The position numbers and the translations under genes were made by a program. Below, piece by piece: positions 17,177-24,964 of a stretch of DNA of 54,383 bases. Source of the stretch: Streptomyces sp. 549 (GTDB lineage Bacteria > Actinomycetota > Actinomycetes > Streptomycetales > Streptomycetaceae); the NCBI RefSeq assembly GCF_030124175.1, contig NZ_JASKMT010000034.1:1-54383 (forward strand). The letters are read 5' to 3'. Within the stretch, counting starts at the first letter, position 1; each line of letters starts with the position of its first letter. The notes beneath the pieces are model-generated. The model did not search any database, had not been told where the DNA came from, and saw nothing but the letters and a program-made list of their open reading frames with translations.

Positions 17177-17566
17177 ATGCGGATATCCAGCGAAGCGACC
17201 GACGAGCAGTGGGAGGGCCTTGCCCAGGTCGTCCCTCTGCGCGGTGACCACGAGTGGCCCACCTGGCCCGCCCACTCCGCGCGCCCGGCGCCCGAACCCG
17301 AAGCCCAGCCACGCCAGTTCGTGGTGCTGCGGGTGCAGACCTTCTCCGACGCCAGGGACGTCGCCGAGCACCTCATGGCGAGCATTCCGGTGCTGCTGGA
17401 CCTCAGTGCCGCGGAGAGTGAGGTCGCCCGCCGCATCCTCGACTTCTGCAGCGGCGTCGTCTTCGGCCGGGCCAGCGGCATGCACCGCGTGGACACCAAC
17501 GTCTTCCTGCTGACGCCCGCCGGTACGGAGGTGGAGGAGCCAGCCGTCACCCGTTCGCAGGAATGA
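17177..17566 (+). CDS. SepF-like protein (cell-division paralogue)
   Basis: Protein of 129 residues. An unstructured N-terminus is followed by the SepF/DUF552 domain at about residues 47-118: VVLRVQTFSDARDVAEHLMASIPVLLDL, then ARRILDFCSGVVFGRASGMHRV and NVFLLTPAG. SepF bundles FtsZ at the membrane; Streptomyces keep extra SepF-like proteins (SflA, SflB) that modify sporulation septation. The N-terminus lacks the clear amphipathic membrane-binding helix of true SepF and there is no dcw gene nearby, so this is a paralogue, not the essential copy. Confidence 0.85.
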   Translation: MRISSEATDEQWEGLAQVVPLRGDHEWPTWPAHSARPAPEPEAQPRQFVVLRVQTFSDARDVAEHLMASIPVLLDLSAAESEVARRILDFCSGVVFGRASGMHRVDTNVFLLTPAGTEVEEPAVTRSQE

Positions 17567-17617
17567 TCATCCGCCGTAACGGTTCGGCGTACCCGGCCGC
17601 CGATACCTTCCCCGGCT

Positions 17618-18883
17618 ATGAGCGAAACCGGTGCCGCACCGCGGCCGGCCGTGACCGAACTGCGCCTCTCGGCCTTCCGCGGACTGTGCGGCACCCGTCT
17701 GCCGCTGGGCCCGCTGACGCTGCTGTCCGGCCCCAGCGGCAGCGGCAAGTCCACCGTGCTGGAGGCGCACACCGCCCTGGCCCGCCTCGCGGCCGGCGAC
17801 ACCGTGCACGAGGTGTTCGACTCGGCACCGGGCGGGTCGGCGGCCTGCGTGCCGCTGACCGCCAGGCCCGACGGCACCGGACGTCGCGGCTTCCGTCTGG
17901 GCTGCACCGTGACCGGGCCGGCGGGGCAGGTGCACCTCGACATCGCGGTGCAGGCCGAACCGCAGTTGAGAGTCGTCGGTGAACGGCTCGTCTGCGGTGA
18001 CCGCACCCTGCTGACCACCGCCCTGCGCGACCCCGGCAGGCGCACCGTCCAGGCCGCCTGGCACACGGCGGGCAGCAACCCGGTGACCCGGGCGCCGCTG
18101 CCCGACGACCGGTTGGCGACCGCGCTGCTCCCGCTGCGGGTGGCCGGAACCACCGAGGGCCAGCGCCAGGTCCTCGCCGCCGCCGAGCAGACGGTGCTGG
18201 CCCTGCGTTCGGTGTTCCGCTGCGACCCCCGTCCGGAGCGCATGCGGGCGGCGGTCGCCCCCGGAGACGCTCTGCTGCGGGGCTGCTGCGACAACCTTGC
18301 GGCGGTCCTGCGCCGCCACCGCACCGGGTCGGCCGCCGCACACGCGGCCCTGCTGGCCGCGGCCAGCGCCGGGTGGGCGGGCCCCGACGTCCGGGACCTG
18401 CGGGCCGAGGGCTGCGAGGGCGCGGAGGGCGGCCTGGTGCGTGCCGTCGCCGACCGCGGCCGGGCGGGACGCACCCCGCTGGAGTGGCTCGCCGACGGTG
18501 AGCTGCGCTACACGGCGCTGGTGCTGGCGCTGCTGGGCGGCCCCGACCTGCTCGACTCCGGCCCGGTCGGCCGGGTGCCGGACGCGGGGCTGCCGGTGCT
18601 GGTGCTCGCCGACGGTCTCGACCGCGGCCTCGACAAGCGCCAGACGCAGGCGCTGCTGGCGCTGGCCGGACGCGTCTGCGCGCAGGGGGACCTGCGTCTG
18701 CTGGGCACGCTCTTCGACGTGTCGGCGGCCCGGACCGTCCCCGGGGCGTGCGTGCTGCGGCTCGGCGGCGCCCGGGCAGCCCGTCCGGACGGCTCGGCCG
18801 CCGCCCCGGACGGCCCTGCCTGCGCGGAGGAGTACCCGGCGGCCGAGGAGGCCGCCGCACGCAGTGGTACACCTGGGGGATGA
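17618..18883 (+). CDS. AAA family ATPase (RecF/SMC-like)
   Basis: Protein of 421 residues. It starts with VTELRLSAFRGLCGTRLPLGPLTLLSG, the RecF/SMC-type opening, then Walker A GPSGSGKST at about residue 38. Near the end, LLGGPDLLDSG and LPVLVLADGLDRGLDKRQ take the place of the signature/Walker B region, with Asp rather than the usual Glu after the hydrophobic strand. The C-tail of about 40 residues is Ala/Pro-rich. Proteins of this type sense DNA or work in phage defence, but no effector domain is fused. Its stop overlaps the MazG-like gene (ATGA), so the two are made together. Confidence 0.75.
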   Translation: MSETGAAPRPAVTELRLSAFRGLCGTRLPLGPLTLLSGPSGSGKSTVLEAHTALARLAAGDTVHEVFDSAPGGSAACVPLTARPDGTGRRGFRLGCTVTGPAGQVHLDIAVQAEPQLRVVGERLVCGDRTLLTTALRDPGRRTVQAAWHTAGSNPVTRAPLPDDRLATALLPLRVAGTTEGQRQVLAAAEQTVLALRSVFRCDPRPERMRAAVAPGDALLRGCCDNLAAVLRRHRTGSAAAHAALLAAASAGWAGPDVRDLRAEGCEGAEGGLVRAVADRGRAGRTPLEWLADGELRYTALVLALLGGPDLLDSGPVGRVPDAGLPVLVLADGLDRGLDKRQTQALLALAGRVCAQGDLRLLGTLFDVSAARTVPGACVLRLGGARAARPDGSAAAPDGPACAEEYPAAEEAAARSGTPGG

Positions 18884-19257
18884 GCACTGCCGCGTCCCCG
18901 GACCCCGCCTCACCCGGCCCGCCCCGCGATGTCCCCGCACTCCAGGAGCGGTTGGCCGCGTTCGCCGCCGCCCGTGACTGGGGCCGCTACCACACCCCGA
19001 AGAACCTGACCGCCGCGCTCAGCGTGGAGGCGGGCGAACTGGTCGAGATCTTCCAGTGGCTCACCCCGGAGCAGTCGGCACGTGTCATGTCCGACCCGGC
19101 CCGTGCGGCGCGCGTGGAGGACGAGGTCGCCGACGTCCTGGCGTACCTGCTGCAGTTCTGCGAGACGCTCGGTATCGACCCGCTGGCCGCCCTGGAGGCG
19201 AAGATCGAGCGCAACGAACAGCGCTTCCCGGTAGGCGGTAACCACTCGTTCGAGTGA
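18880..19257 (+). CDS. MazG-like nucleotide pyrophosphohydrolase
   Basis: Protein of 125 residues starting inside the stop of the AAA gene. The all-alpha NTP-PPase domain is complete: NLTAALSVEAGELVEIFQW holds the first metal pair (E-x-x-E), and VEDEVADVLAYLLQFC holds the second (E-x-x-D). Length and pattern fit the RS21-C6/dCTPase type, which hydrolyses dCTP or modified dNTPs to the monophosphate and pyrophosphate. Coupling to an AAA ATPase suggests a joint role, for example nucleotide-pool cleaning, but this is inference. Confidence 0.88.
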   Translation: MSTAASPDPASPGPPRDVPALQERLAAFAAARDWGRYHTPKNLTAALSVEAGELVEIFQWLTPEQSARVMSDPARAARVEDEVADVLAYLLQFCETLGIDPLAALEAKIERNEQRFPVGGNHSFE

Positions 19258-19519
19258 GGGAACTGTCCACGACCGGCCTGTTGTCCACAGATTCCACGCG
19301 GTCCGTGCGAGTGCTGCCGAAGAGATGCACCCTGGGTCGTGACCGGACGGGCGAGGTGCGGGGGAGCGGGCATGGGGGGACGTCGCGGAACTCCGCAGAA
19401 CTTCGCGGAACGTCACCGTCGGCGGGGCGCCTTCCCGTCGTTGGACCGCTGCTCGCGCGGAGCGGGCGGCGACCGCCCCGCGCACGGGTCCTCGCAGCGT
19501 GAGGGGGCAGGATGGGGGC
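19258..19519. other. intergenic stretch with one consensus DnaA box
   Basis: TTGTCCACA at 19281-19289 matches the Streptomyces DnaA-box consensus, and CTGTCCACG at 19263-19271 is a near match in the same orientation. Further along, GCGGAACTCCGCAGAACTTCGCGGAAC (19385-19411, given here by its repeating GGAAC units) is a short direct repeat. No ORF is supported. Two boxes alone do not make an origin. Confidence 0.5.
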
Positions 19520-20443
19520 ATGGACCTACGTATCTTCACCGAACCGCAGCAGGGCGCCGACTACGAGACCCTGCTCAAGGTCGCCAAGGCGACCGAGGAT
19601 CTCGGCTTCGACGCCTTCTTCCGCTCCGACCACTACCTGGCGATGGGCGACGCCGACGGGCTGCCCGGCCCGACGGACGCGTGGATCACGCTGGCGGGCC
19701 TGGCGAGGGAGACCAGCCGCATCCGGCTGGGCACGCTGATGACGGCGGGCACGTTCCGCCTGCCGGGGGTGCTCGCCATCCAGGTCGCGCAGGTCGACGC
19801 GATGTCCGGCGGCCGGGTCGACTTCGGTCTGGGCGCGGGCTGGTTCGAGGCCGAGCACACCGCGTACGGCATTCCCTTCCCGAAGGCCAAGTTCGCCCGG
19901 CTGGAGGAGCAGCTGGCCGTCATCACGGGGCTGTGGAACACGCCCGCCGGGGAGAAGTTCAGCTACGAGGGAACCCATTACCAGCTCACCGACTCACCCG
20001 CCCTGCCCAAGCCCGCCCAGTCCAGGATTCCCGTGCTCATCGGCGGGCACGGTGCGACCCGCACTCCGCGGATCGCCGCCCGCTACGCCGACGAGTTCAA
20101 CATCCCGTTCGCGTCTGTCGCCGACAGCGACCGCCAGTTCGGCAGGGTGCGGGCTGCGGCGGTCGAGCACGGCCGCAAGGCCGACGACCTCGTGTACTCG
20201 AACGCGCTGGTCGCCTGCGTCGGCAAGGACGACCGCGAGATCGCCCGCCGGGCGGCGGTGATCGGCCGGGACGTGGCCGAGCTGAAGGAGAACGGACTGG
20301 CGGGATCACCGGACGAGGTGGTGGACCGCATCGGCCGCTACCAGGAGATCGGCTGCTCCCGCGTCTACCTGCAGATGCTGGACCTGGCGGACCTCGACCA
20401 CCTGGAGCTGATCTCCTCGCAGGTCCAGTCGCAGCTGTCATGA
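19520..20443 (+). CDS. LLM class F420-dependent oxidoreductase
   Basis: Protein of 307 residues; ATG 19520 with GGGGG upstream. Bacterial luciferase-like TIM barrel: FDAFFRSDHYLAMGD near residue 33, RIRLGTLMTAGTFRLPGVLA, the typical LSGGRV-like AMSGGRVDFGLGAGWFEAEH, and IPVLIGGHGATRTPRIAARYADEFN. The family mostly uses reduced cofactor F420 in actinobacteria; the substrate is unknown. Its stop overlaps the start of the homocysteine methyltransferase gene (ATGA), implying linked production. Confidence 0.88.
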   Translation: MDLRIFTEPQQGADYETLLKVAKATEDLGFDAFFRSDHYLAMGDADGLPGPTDAWITLAGLARETSRIRLGTLMTAGTFRLPGVLAIQVAQVDAMSGGRVDFGLGAGWFEAEHTAYGIPFPKAKFARLEEQLAVITGLWNTPAGEKFSYEGTHYQLTDSPALPKPAQSRIPVLIGGHGATRTPRIAARYADEFNIPFASVADSDRQFGRVRAAAVEHGRKADDLVYSNALVACVGKDDREIARRAAVIGRDVAELKENGLAGSPDEVVDRIGRYQEIGCSRVYLQMLDLADLDHLELISSQVQSQLS

Positions 20444-21477
20444 CCCGCCCCGCGCTCCCGCTCGCCGACGCGCTCGCCCAGGGGCCGCAGGTGCTCGACG
20501 GCGGACTGGCCCACCAACTCGCCGAGATGGGCAACGACCTCTCCGACGAGCTCTGGTCGGCCCGGCTGCTCACCGACGCGCCCGAGCAGATCGCCGCTGC
20601 TCACGCCGCCTACGCGCGGGCCGGGGCGCGGGTCCACATCACCGCCAGCTACCAGGCGTCCTTCGAGGGGTTCGCACGCCGCGGCATCAACACGGCTGAC
20701 GCGGAACGGTTGTTCGCCCGCAGCGTGCACCTGGCCCGCTCGGCCCTCGCCACCCCGGCGGGCCACGCCCCAGGACGGGAGTCGGCAACAGACCCCTCCC
20801 TTGACCCGGACCCGTTCCCATACCCGGGCCCGTTCCCACACCGGGACCCCGCCTCCGTCCCGGGCCCGGAAGCCGGGTGGGTCGCCGCGTCGGTCGGTCC
20901 GTACGGCGCGGTGCTCGCCGACGGCAGCGAGTACCGCGGGCGGTACGGGCTGAGCACCGCGGAACTGGTCCGGTTCCACCGGCCCCGGGTGGCCGCGCTC
21001 GCCGCGGCCGAGCCGGACGTGCTGGCGCTGGAGACGGTGCCGGACGTGCGTGAGGCCGAGGCGCTGCTGCGGGCGGTGGAGGGCTGCGGGCTGCCGGTGT
21101 GGCTGAGCTACACCGTCGCGCACGGCCGGACCCGGGCCGGGCAGTCGCTGGAGGAGGCGTTCGGCGTCGCGGCGGGCATCGACCAGGTGATCGCGGTCGG
21201 GGTGAACTGCTGCCTGCCCGAGGACGCCGACGCGGCGGTGCCGCTCGCCGTCGCCGCAAGCGGCAAGCCGGCCGTGGTGTATCCCAACAGCGGCGAGCAC
21301 TGGGACGCGGTGAGGCGTGGCTGGCAGGGCACGCCCACCTTCGAGCCGGCAGCCGCAGCGCGTTGGCGTGCCTCCGGAGCCCGGCTGATCGGCGGCTGCT
21401 GCCGCGTCGGAGCCCCGCACATCGCCCGCATCGCCGCGCAGTTGGGCGGCCCGGCCGCCGGACGCAAGCCGCGCTGA
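20440..21477 (+). CDS. mmuM: homocysteine S-methyltransferase
   Basis: Protein of 345 residues; makes methionine from homocysteine, normally with S-methylmethionine as donor. Zinc ligands are visible as Cys257/Cys258 (GVNCC) and the pair Cys320-Cys321 (IGGCCR). Other landmarks are LDGGLAHQLAEMGNDL, the substrate loop ITASYQASFEGF and EPDVLALETVPDV. Residues about 107-142 are an Asp/Pro-rich insertion encoded by near-repeats of a CCGGACCCG-type unit, absent from standard family members. It overlaps the LLM gene upstream. Confidence 0.9.
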   Translation: MTRPALPLADALAQGPQVLDGGLAHQLAEMGNDLSDELWSARLLTDAPEQIAAAHAAYARAGARVHITASYQASFEGFARRGINTADAERLFARSVHLARSALATPAGHAPGRESATDPSLDPDPFPYPGPFPHRDPASVPGPEAGWVAASVGPYGAVLADGSEYRGRYGLSTAELVRFHRPRVAALAAAEPDVLALETVPDVREAEALLRAVEGCGLPVWLSYTVAHGRTRAGQSLEEAFGVAAGIDQVIAVGVNCCLPEDADAAVPLAVAASGKPAVVYPNSGEHWDAVRRGWQGTPTFEPAAAARWRASGARLIGGCCRVGAPHIARIAAQLGGPAAGRKPR

Positions 21478-21614
21478 GCAGCGGCCGTCCGCCCTGCCGC
21501 CGCCGGGCACGGCCCCGGTGGCCCTCGCCGCCCGAGGCGCCCGCCCGGCGGATCGGCGCCAGGTGGGTCGCCGATGCACGAGCGTTCGCCTGCCGGCTCC
21601 GCCAGGATGGGGGG

Positions 21615-22835
21615 ATGGCATTCCACGTGGACTCCGAAGCCGGGCGGCTGCGCCGCGTCATCCTGCACCGCCCGGGGCTGGAGCTCAAGCGGCTCACCCC
21701 GACCAACATGGACGACCTGCTGTTCGACGACGTGCTGTGGGTGCGCCGTGCGCAGCAGGAGCACGACACCTTCGCCGCGCTCCTGCGGGAGCGCGGCGTG
21801 GAGGTGCACCTCTTCGCCGACCTGCTGGCGGAGACCCTGGACGTGCCGGCGGCGCGTGCCCTGGTGATGGACCGCGTTTTCGACGAGAAGGAGTACGGTC
21901 CGCTCGCCACCGGCCACCTGCGGGAGGCCTTCGAGCAGTTGCCGGTGGCGGAACTGGCGGAGGCGCTGATCGGCGGTGCGACGAAGAGGGAGTTCCTGAC
22001 CCGCCACGCCGAGCCCGCCTCGGTGCGCTTCCACGTGATGGAGCCGGACGACTTCCTGCTGAACCCGCTGCCGAACCACCTCTTCACCCGGGACACCTCG
22101 GCGTGGATCTACGACGGGGTGGCGATCAACGCGATGCGCTGGCCCGCGCGGCAGCGCGAGACCGTGCACTTCGAGGCGATCTACCGGCACCACCCCCTCT
22201 TCAGCGAGGGCGGGTTCACCTTCTGGTCGCGCGGGGAGAGTACCCACCCGTCGACCATCGAGGGCGGTGACGTGCTGGTCATCGGCAACGGGGCGGTGCT
22301 GGTGGGGATGAGCGAACGCACCACGCCGCAGGCCGTGGAGACGCTCGCCCGCTCGCTGTTCGCCGCGGGTGCGGCCAGGACCATCGTCGCCCTGGACATG
22401 CCGAAGCGCCGCTCGTTCATGCACCTGGACACGGTGATGACGATGATCGACGCGGACACATTCACCCAGTACGCCGGGCTGGGCATGCTGCCGTCGTACA
22501 CCATCGAACCCGGCGGTGAGCAGGAGCTGAAGGTCACCGACCACCCTGCCGAGCACATGCACCGGGCGATCGCCGCCGCACTCGGCCTGGACTCGATCCG
22601 CGTGCTGACCGCCACCCAGGACGTGCACGCCGCCGAACGGGAGCAGTGGGACGACGGCTGCAACGTGCTGGCAGTGGAGCCGGGAGTGGTGGTGGCCTAC
22701 GAGCGCAACGTCACCACCAACACGCACCTGCGCAAGCAGGGTATCGAGGTGCTGGAGATCCCCGGCAGTGAGCTGGGCCGCGGCCGGGGCGGCCCGCGCT
22801 GCATGAGCTGCCCCGTGCAGCGCGACGCCGTGTGA
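21615..22835 (+). CDS. arcA: arginine deiminase
   Basis: Protein of 406 residues, normal for ADI; hydrolyses arginine to citrulline and ammonia in the cytoplasm. Catalytic residues can be placed: the Cys nucleophile is Cys396 in GGPRCMSCP, His270 is in RSFMHLDTVMTMID, and Glu/Asp partners are in STIEGGDV and NHLFTRDTSAW. ATG 21615 follows GGGGG. The next gene is ornithine carbamoyltransferase, the second step of the ADI route; carbamate kinase and an arginine/ornithine exchanger are not in the window. Confidence 0.95.
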   Translation: MAFHVDSEAGRLRRVILHRPGLELKRLTPTNMDDLLFDDVLWVRRAQQEHDTFAALLRERGVEVHLFADLLAETLDVPAARALVMDRVFDEKEYGPLATGHLREAFEQLPVAELAEALIGGATKREFLTRHAEPASVRFHVMEPDDFLLNPLPNHLFTRDTSAWIYDGVAINAMRWPARQRETVHFEAIYRHHPLFSEGGFTFWSRGESTHPSTIEGGDVLVIGNGAVLVGMSERTTPQAVETLARSLFAAGAARTIVALDMPKRRSFMHLDTVMTMIDADTFTQYAGLGMLPSYTIEPGGEQELKVTDHPAEHMHRAIAAALGLDSIRVLTATQDVHAAEREQWDDGCNVLAVEPGVVVAYERNVTTNTHLRKQGIEVLEIPGSELGRGRGGPRCMSCPVQRDAV

Positions 22836-22843
22836 CGCGGCGT

Positions 22844-22871
22844 CGCTTGTGTGACGCCTGTGACACAAGCG
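22844..22871 (+). terminator. hairpin after arcA
   Basis: CGCTTGTGT pairs perfectly with ACACAAGCG across a 10-base loop, starting 9 bases after the arcA stop. A second, stronger hairpin follows at 22899-22925. Together they probably end arcA transcription. Confidence 0.6.
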
Positions 22872-22898
22872 GCACTCGCTGCGCTACCAGCGGCGGCC

Positions 22899-22925
22899 GA
22901 CCCGCACCGCCCGCCGGTGCGGGTC
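22899..22925 (+). terminator. GC-rich hairpin between arcA and argF
   Basis: GACCCGCACC and GGTGCGGGTC form a perfect 10-bp stem with loop GCCCGCC, followed by GTTCG. It separates arcA from the argF promoter region, so argF is likely to have its own promoter. Confidence 0.65.
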
Positions 22926-22960
22926 GTTCGCTGCCTCGGCCCGGCTCCGCCACCCCTCCG

Positions 22961-22984
22961 TATACAGATACGCTCCACTGTATA
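22961..22984. promoter_or_regulatory. AT-rich inverted repeat over the argF promoter
   Basis: TATACAG-N10-CTGTATA is a perfect 7-bp inverted repeat in an unusually AT-rich island. It overlaps TATACT at 22983-22988, a good -10 hexamer 44 bases before the argF start. This is operator-over-promoter geometry. ArgR is a possible binder since arginine genes follow, but the sequence is not a clear ARG box. Confidence 0.55.
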
Positions 22985-23031
22985 TACTTCCACTCGCCCT
23001 CGTACCCGCATCCCGACCTAGGAGCCTCCGC

Positions 23032-24033
23032 ATGGCGACAGACCTCAAGGGCCGCCACTTCCTCAAGGAGCTGGACCTCACCCCCGAGGAGTTCCGTCAC
23101 CTTGTCGACCTGGCTGCCGAGCTGAAGGCCGCCAAGCGGGCGGGTATCGAGCGCGCCCGGCTGACCGGCCGCAACATCGCGCTGATCTTCGAGAAGACCT
23201 CCACCCGTACCCGCTGCGCCTTCGAGGTCGCCGCCGCCGACCAGGGCGCGTCCACCACCTACCTGGATCCCTCCGGCTCGCAGATCGGCCACAAGGAGTC
23301 CATCAAGGACACCGCCCGGGTGCTGGGCCGGATGTTCGACGGGATCGAGTACCGGGGCAGCGGTCAGGACGTCGTGGAGGAACTCGCCGCCCACGCCGGG
23401 GTGCCGGTGTTCAACGGGCTCACCGACGACTGGCACCCGACGCAGATGCTCGCCGACGTGCTCACCATGACCGAGCACTGCGACAAGCCGCTGAAGGCCA
23501 TCGCCTACGCCTACCTCGGAGACGCCCGCAGCAACATGGGCAACTCCTACCTGGTGACCGGTGCGCTGCTCGGCATGGACGTGCGCATCGTCGCGCCCCG
23601 GGAGCTGTGGCCTGCCGAGCCGGTGGTGGCGCGGGCGCGTGAGCTGGCCGAGTGGACCGGGGCCCGGATCACGCTCACCGAGGGTGTCGAGGAGGGCGTG
23701 CGGGGTGCCGACTTCGTCCTCACGGACGTGTGGGTGTCCATGGGGGAGCCCAAGGAGGTGTGGGACGAGCGCATCGCCCTGCTGTCCCCGTACGCCGTCA
23801 CCATGGAGGTACTGCGGGCCACCGGCAATCCCTCGGTGCGCTTCCTCCACTGCCTGCCGGCGTTCCACGACCTCGGCACGGCGCTCGGCCGCGAGATCCA
23901 CGAGCGGCACGGCCTCGACTCGCTGGAGGTCACCGACGAGGTCTTCGAGTCCGAGCACTCGGTGGTCTTCGACGAGGCGGAGAACCGGCTGCACACCATC
24001 AAGGCCGTCCTGGTGGCGACCCTGGCCGACTGA
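23032..24033 (+). CDS. argF: ornithine carbamoyltransferase
   Basis: Protein of 333 residues. Carbamoyl-phosphate site STRTR at residues 57-61, then DPSGSQIGHKES, the HPTQ-like site as DDWHPTQMLAD, and the ornithine-site HCLPAFHD near residue 280. It interconverts ornithine plus carbamoyl phosphate and citrulline plus phosphate. Next to arcA, the catabolic direction (the arcB role) is likely, although the gene has its own promoter and an operator-like inverted repeat. No other arginine-biosynthesis gene is nearby, so another anabolic copy may exist elsewhere. Confidence 0.94.
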   Translation: MATDLKGRHFLKELDLTPEEFRHLVDLAAELKAAKRAGIERARLTGRNIALIFEKTSTRTRCAFEVAAADQGASTTYLDPSGSQIGHKESIKDTARVLGRMFDGIEYRGSGQDVVEELAAHAGVPVFNGLTDDWHPTQMLADVLTMTEHCDKPLKAIAYAYLGDARSNMGNSYLVTGALLGMDVRIVAPRELWPAEPVVARARELAEWTGARITLTEGVEEGVRGADFVLTDVWVSMGEPKEVWDERIALLSPYAVTMEVLRATGNPSVRFLHCLPAFHDLGTALGREIHERHGLDSLEVTDEVFESEHSVVFDEAENRLHTIKAVLVATLAD

Positions 24034-24093
24034 CCGTCCGGTCCGTAGGCGCGGCCCGCGCACCCGCCGGTCGGCGCCGTGTATCGCGCACTC

Positions 24094-24106
24094 GTGACGA
24101 CAGTCA
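24094..24106. promoter_or_regulatory. shared cluster operator/promoter, copy 1
   Basis: GTGACGACAGTCA contains TGAC-N4-GTCA half-sites, and GATA follows at +22 bases from its first base. The identical 13 bases with GATA at the identical offset occur at 32432-32444. The arrangement looks like a -35 (GTGACG) and -10 (GATACC) 16 bases apart, ending 9 bases before ATG 24131, so the transcript may be nearly leaderless. PaaX is the likely binder (inference). Confidence 0.7.
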
Positions 24107-24130
24107 GGAACCGGTGATACCTTCGACGGT

Positions 24131-24964
24131 ATGAGCCCGTTCACCGGTTCCGCGCGCAGCACCGAAGAATGGCGACACCTGAGAGTCGGGCGGGACCGCG
24201 GTGTGGTGACCGTGACCCTGGACCGTCCGGAGAAGCTCAACGCGCTCACCTTCGAGGCATACGCCGACCTCCGCGACCTGCTCGGCGAACTCGCCCGGGA
24301 GGGCGGCACCCGGGCCCTGGTACTCGGCGGGGCCGGGCGCGGCTTCTGCTCCGGTGGCGACGTCGAGGAGATCATCGGCCGCACCCTGGAACTGGACACC
24401 GGTCCGCTGCTGGACTTCAACCGCATGACCGGCCAGGTCGTCCGCGCCCTGCGCGAAGCGCCGTTCCCGGTGATCGCGGCGGTGCACGGGGCCGCCGCAG
24501 GGGCGGGAGCCGTGCTGGCACTGGCCGCCGACTTCCGTGTCGCCGACCCGACCGCCCGGTTCTCCTTCCTCTTCACCAGGGTCGGCCTGTCCGGTGGCGA
24601 CATGGGCGCCGCCTACCTGCTGCCGCGCGTCGTCGGACTCGGGCACGCCACCCGGATCCTCATGCTCGGCGAACCCGTCCGGAGCGAGGAGGCCGAACGC
24701 ATCGGCCTGGTCAGCTACGCGGTGGCGGAGGGCACGGCCGACGAGGAGGCCCGCCGGCTGGCCCGGCGCCTGGCCGACGGCCCCGCGCTCGCCCACGCGC
24801 AGACCAAGGCCCTGCTCACCGCCGAACTCGACCTGCCGCTCTCCGCCGCCGTCGAGATGGACGCCGCCACCCAGGCCCTGCTGATGCATAGCGCCGACTA
24901 CGCCGAGTTCCACGCCGCGTTCACCGAGCGGCGCCCGCCGGAATGGCAGGACGGCACGCCGTGA
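24131..24964 (+). CDS. enoyl-CoA hydratase/isomerase family protein
   Basis: Protein of 277 residues of the crotonase fold. The oxyanion-hole segments are RALVLGGAGRGFCSGGDVEE (about residue 58) and FPVIAAVHGAAAGAGAVLALAADFRVA, followed by FSFLFTRVGLSGGDMGAAYLLPR where the catalytic acid normally sits; Asp in GGDMG is a candidate. It should hydrate or isomerise a CoA-bound ring-derived intermediate. It opens the left half of the aminobenzoate-type cluster and its stop overlaps the fused monooxygenase (GTGA). Confidence 0.9.
   Translation: MSPFTGSARSTEEWRHLRVGRDRGVVTVTLDRPEKLNALTFEAYADLRDLLGELAREGGTRALVLGGAGRGFCSGGDVEEIIGRTLELDTGPLLDFNRMTGQVVRALREAPFPVIAAVHGAAAGAGAVLALAADFRVADPTARFSFLFTRVGLSGGDMGAAYLLPRVVGLGHATRILMLGEPVRSEEAERIGLVSYAVAEGTADEEARRLARRLADGPALAHAQTKALLTAELDLPLSAAVEMDAATQALLMHSADYAEFHAAFTERRPPEWQDGTP

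Noticed and set aside
22711..24603. Long minus-strand open frame across argF
   Set aside because: It is the shadow of argF, arcA and the hydratase gene, all of which carry complete catalytic motifs on the plus strand.
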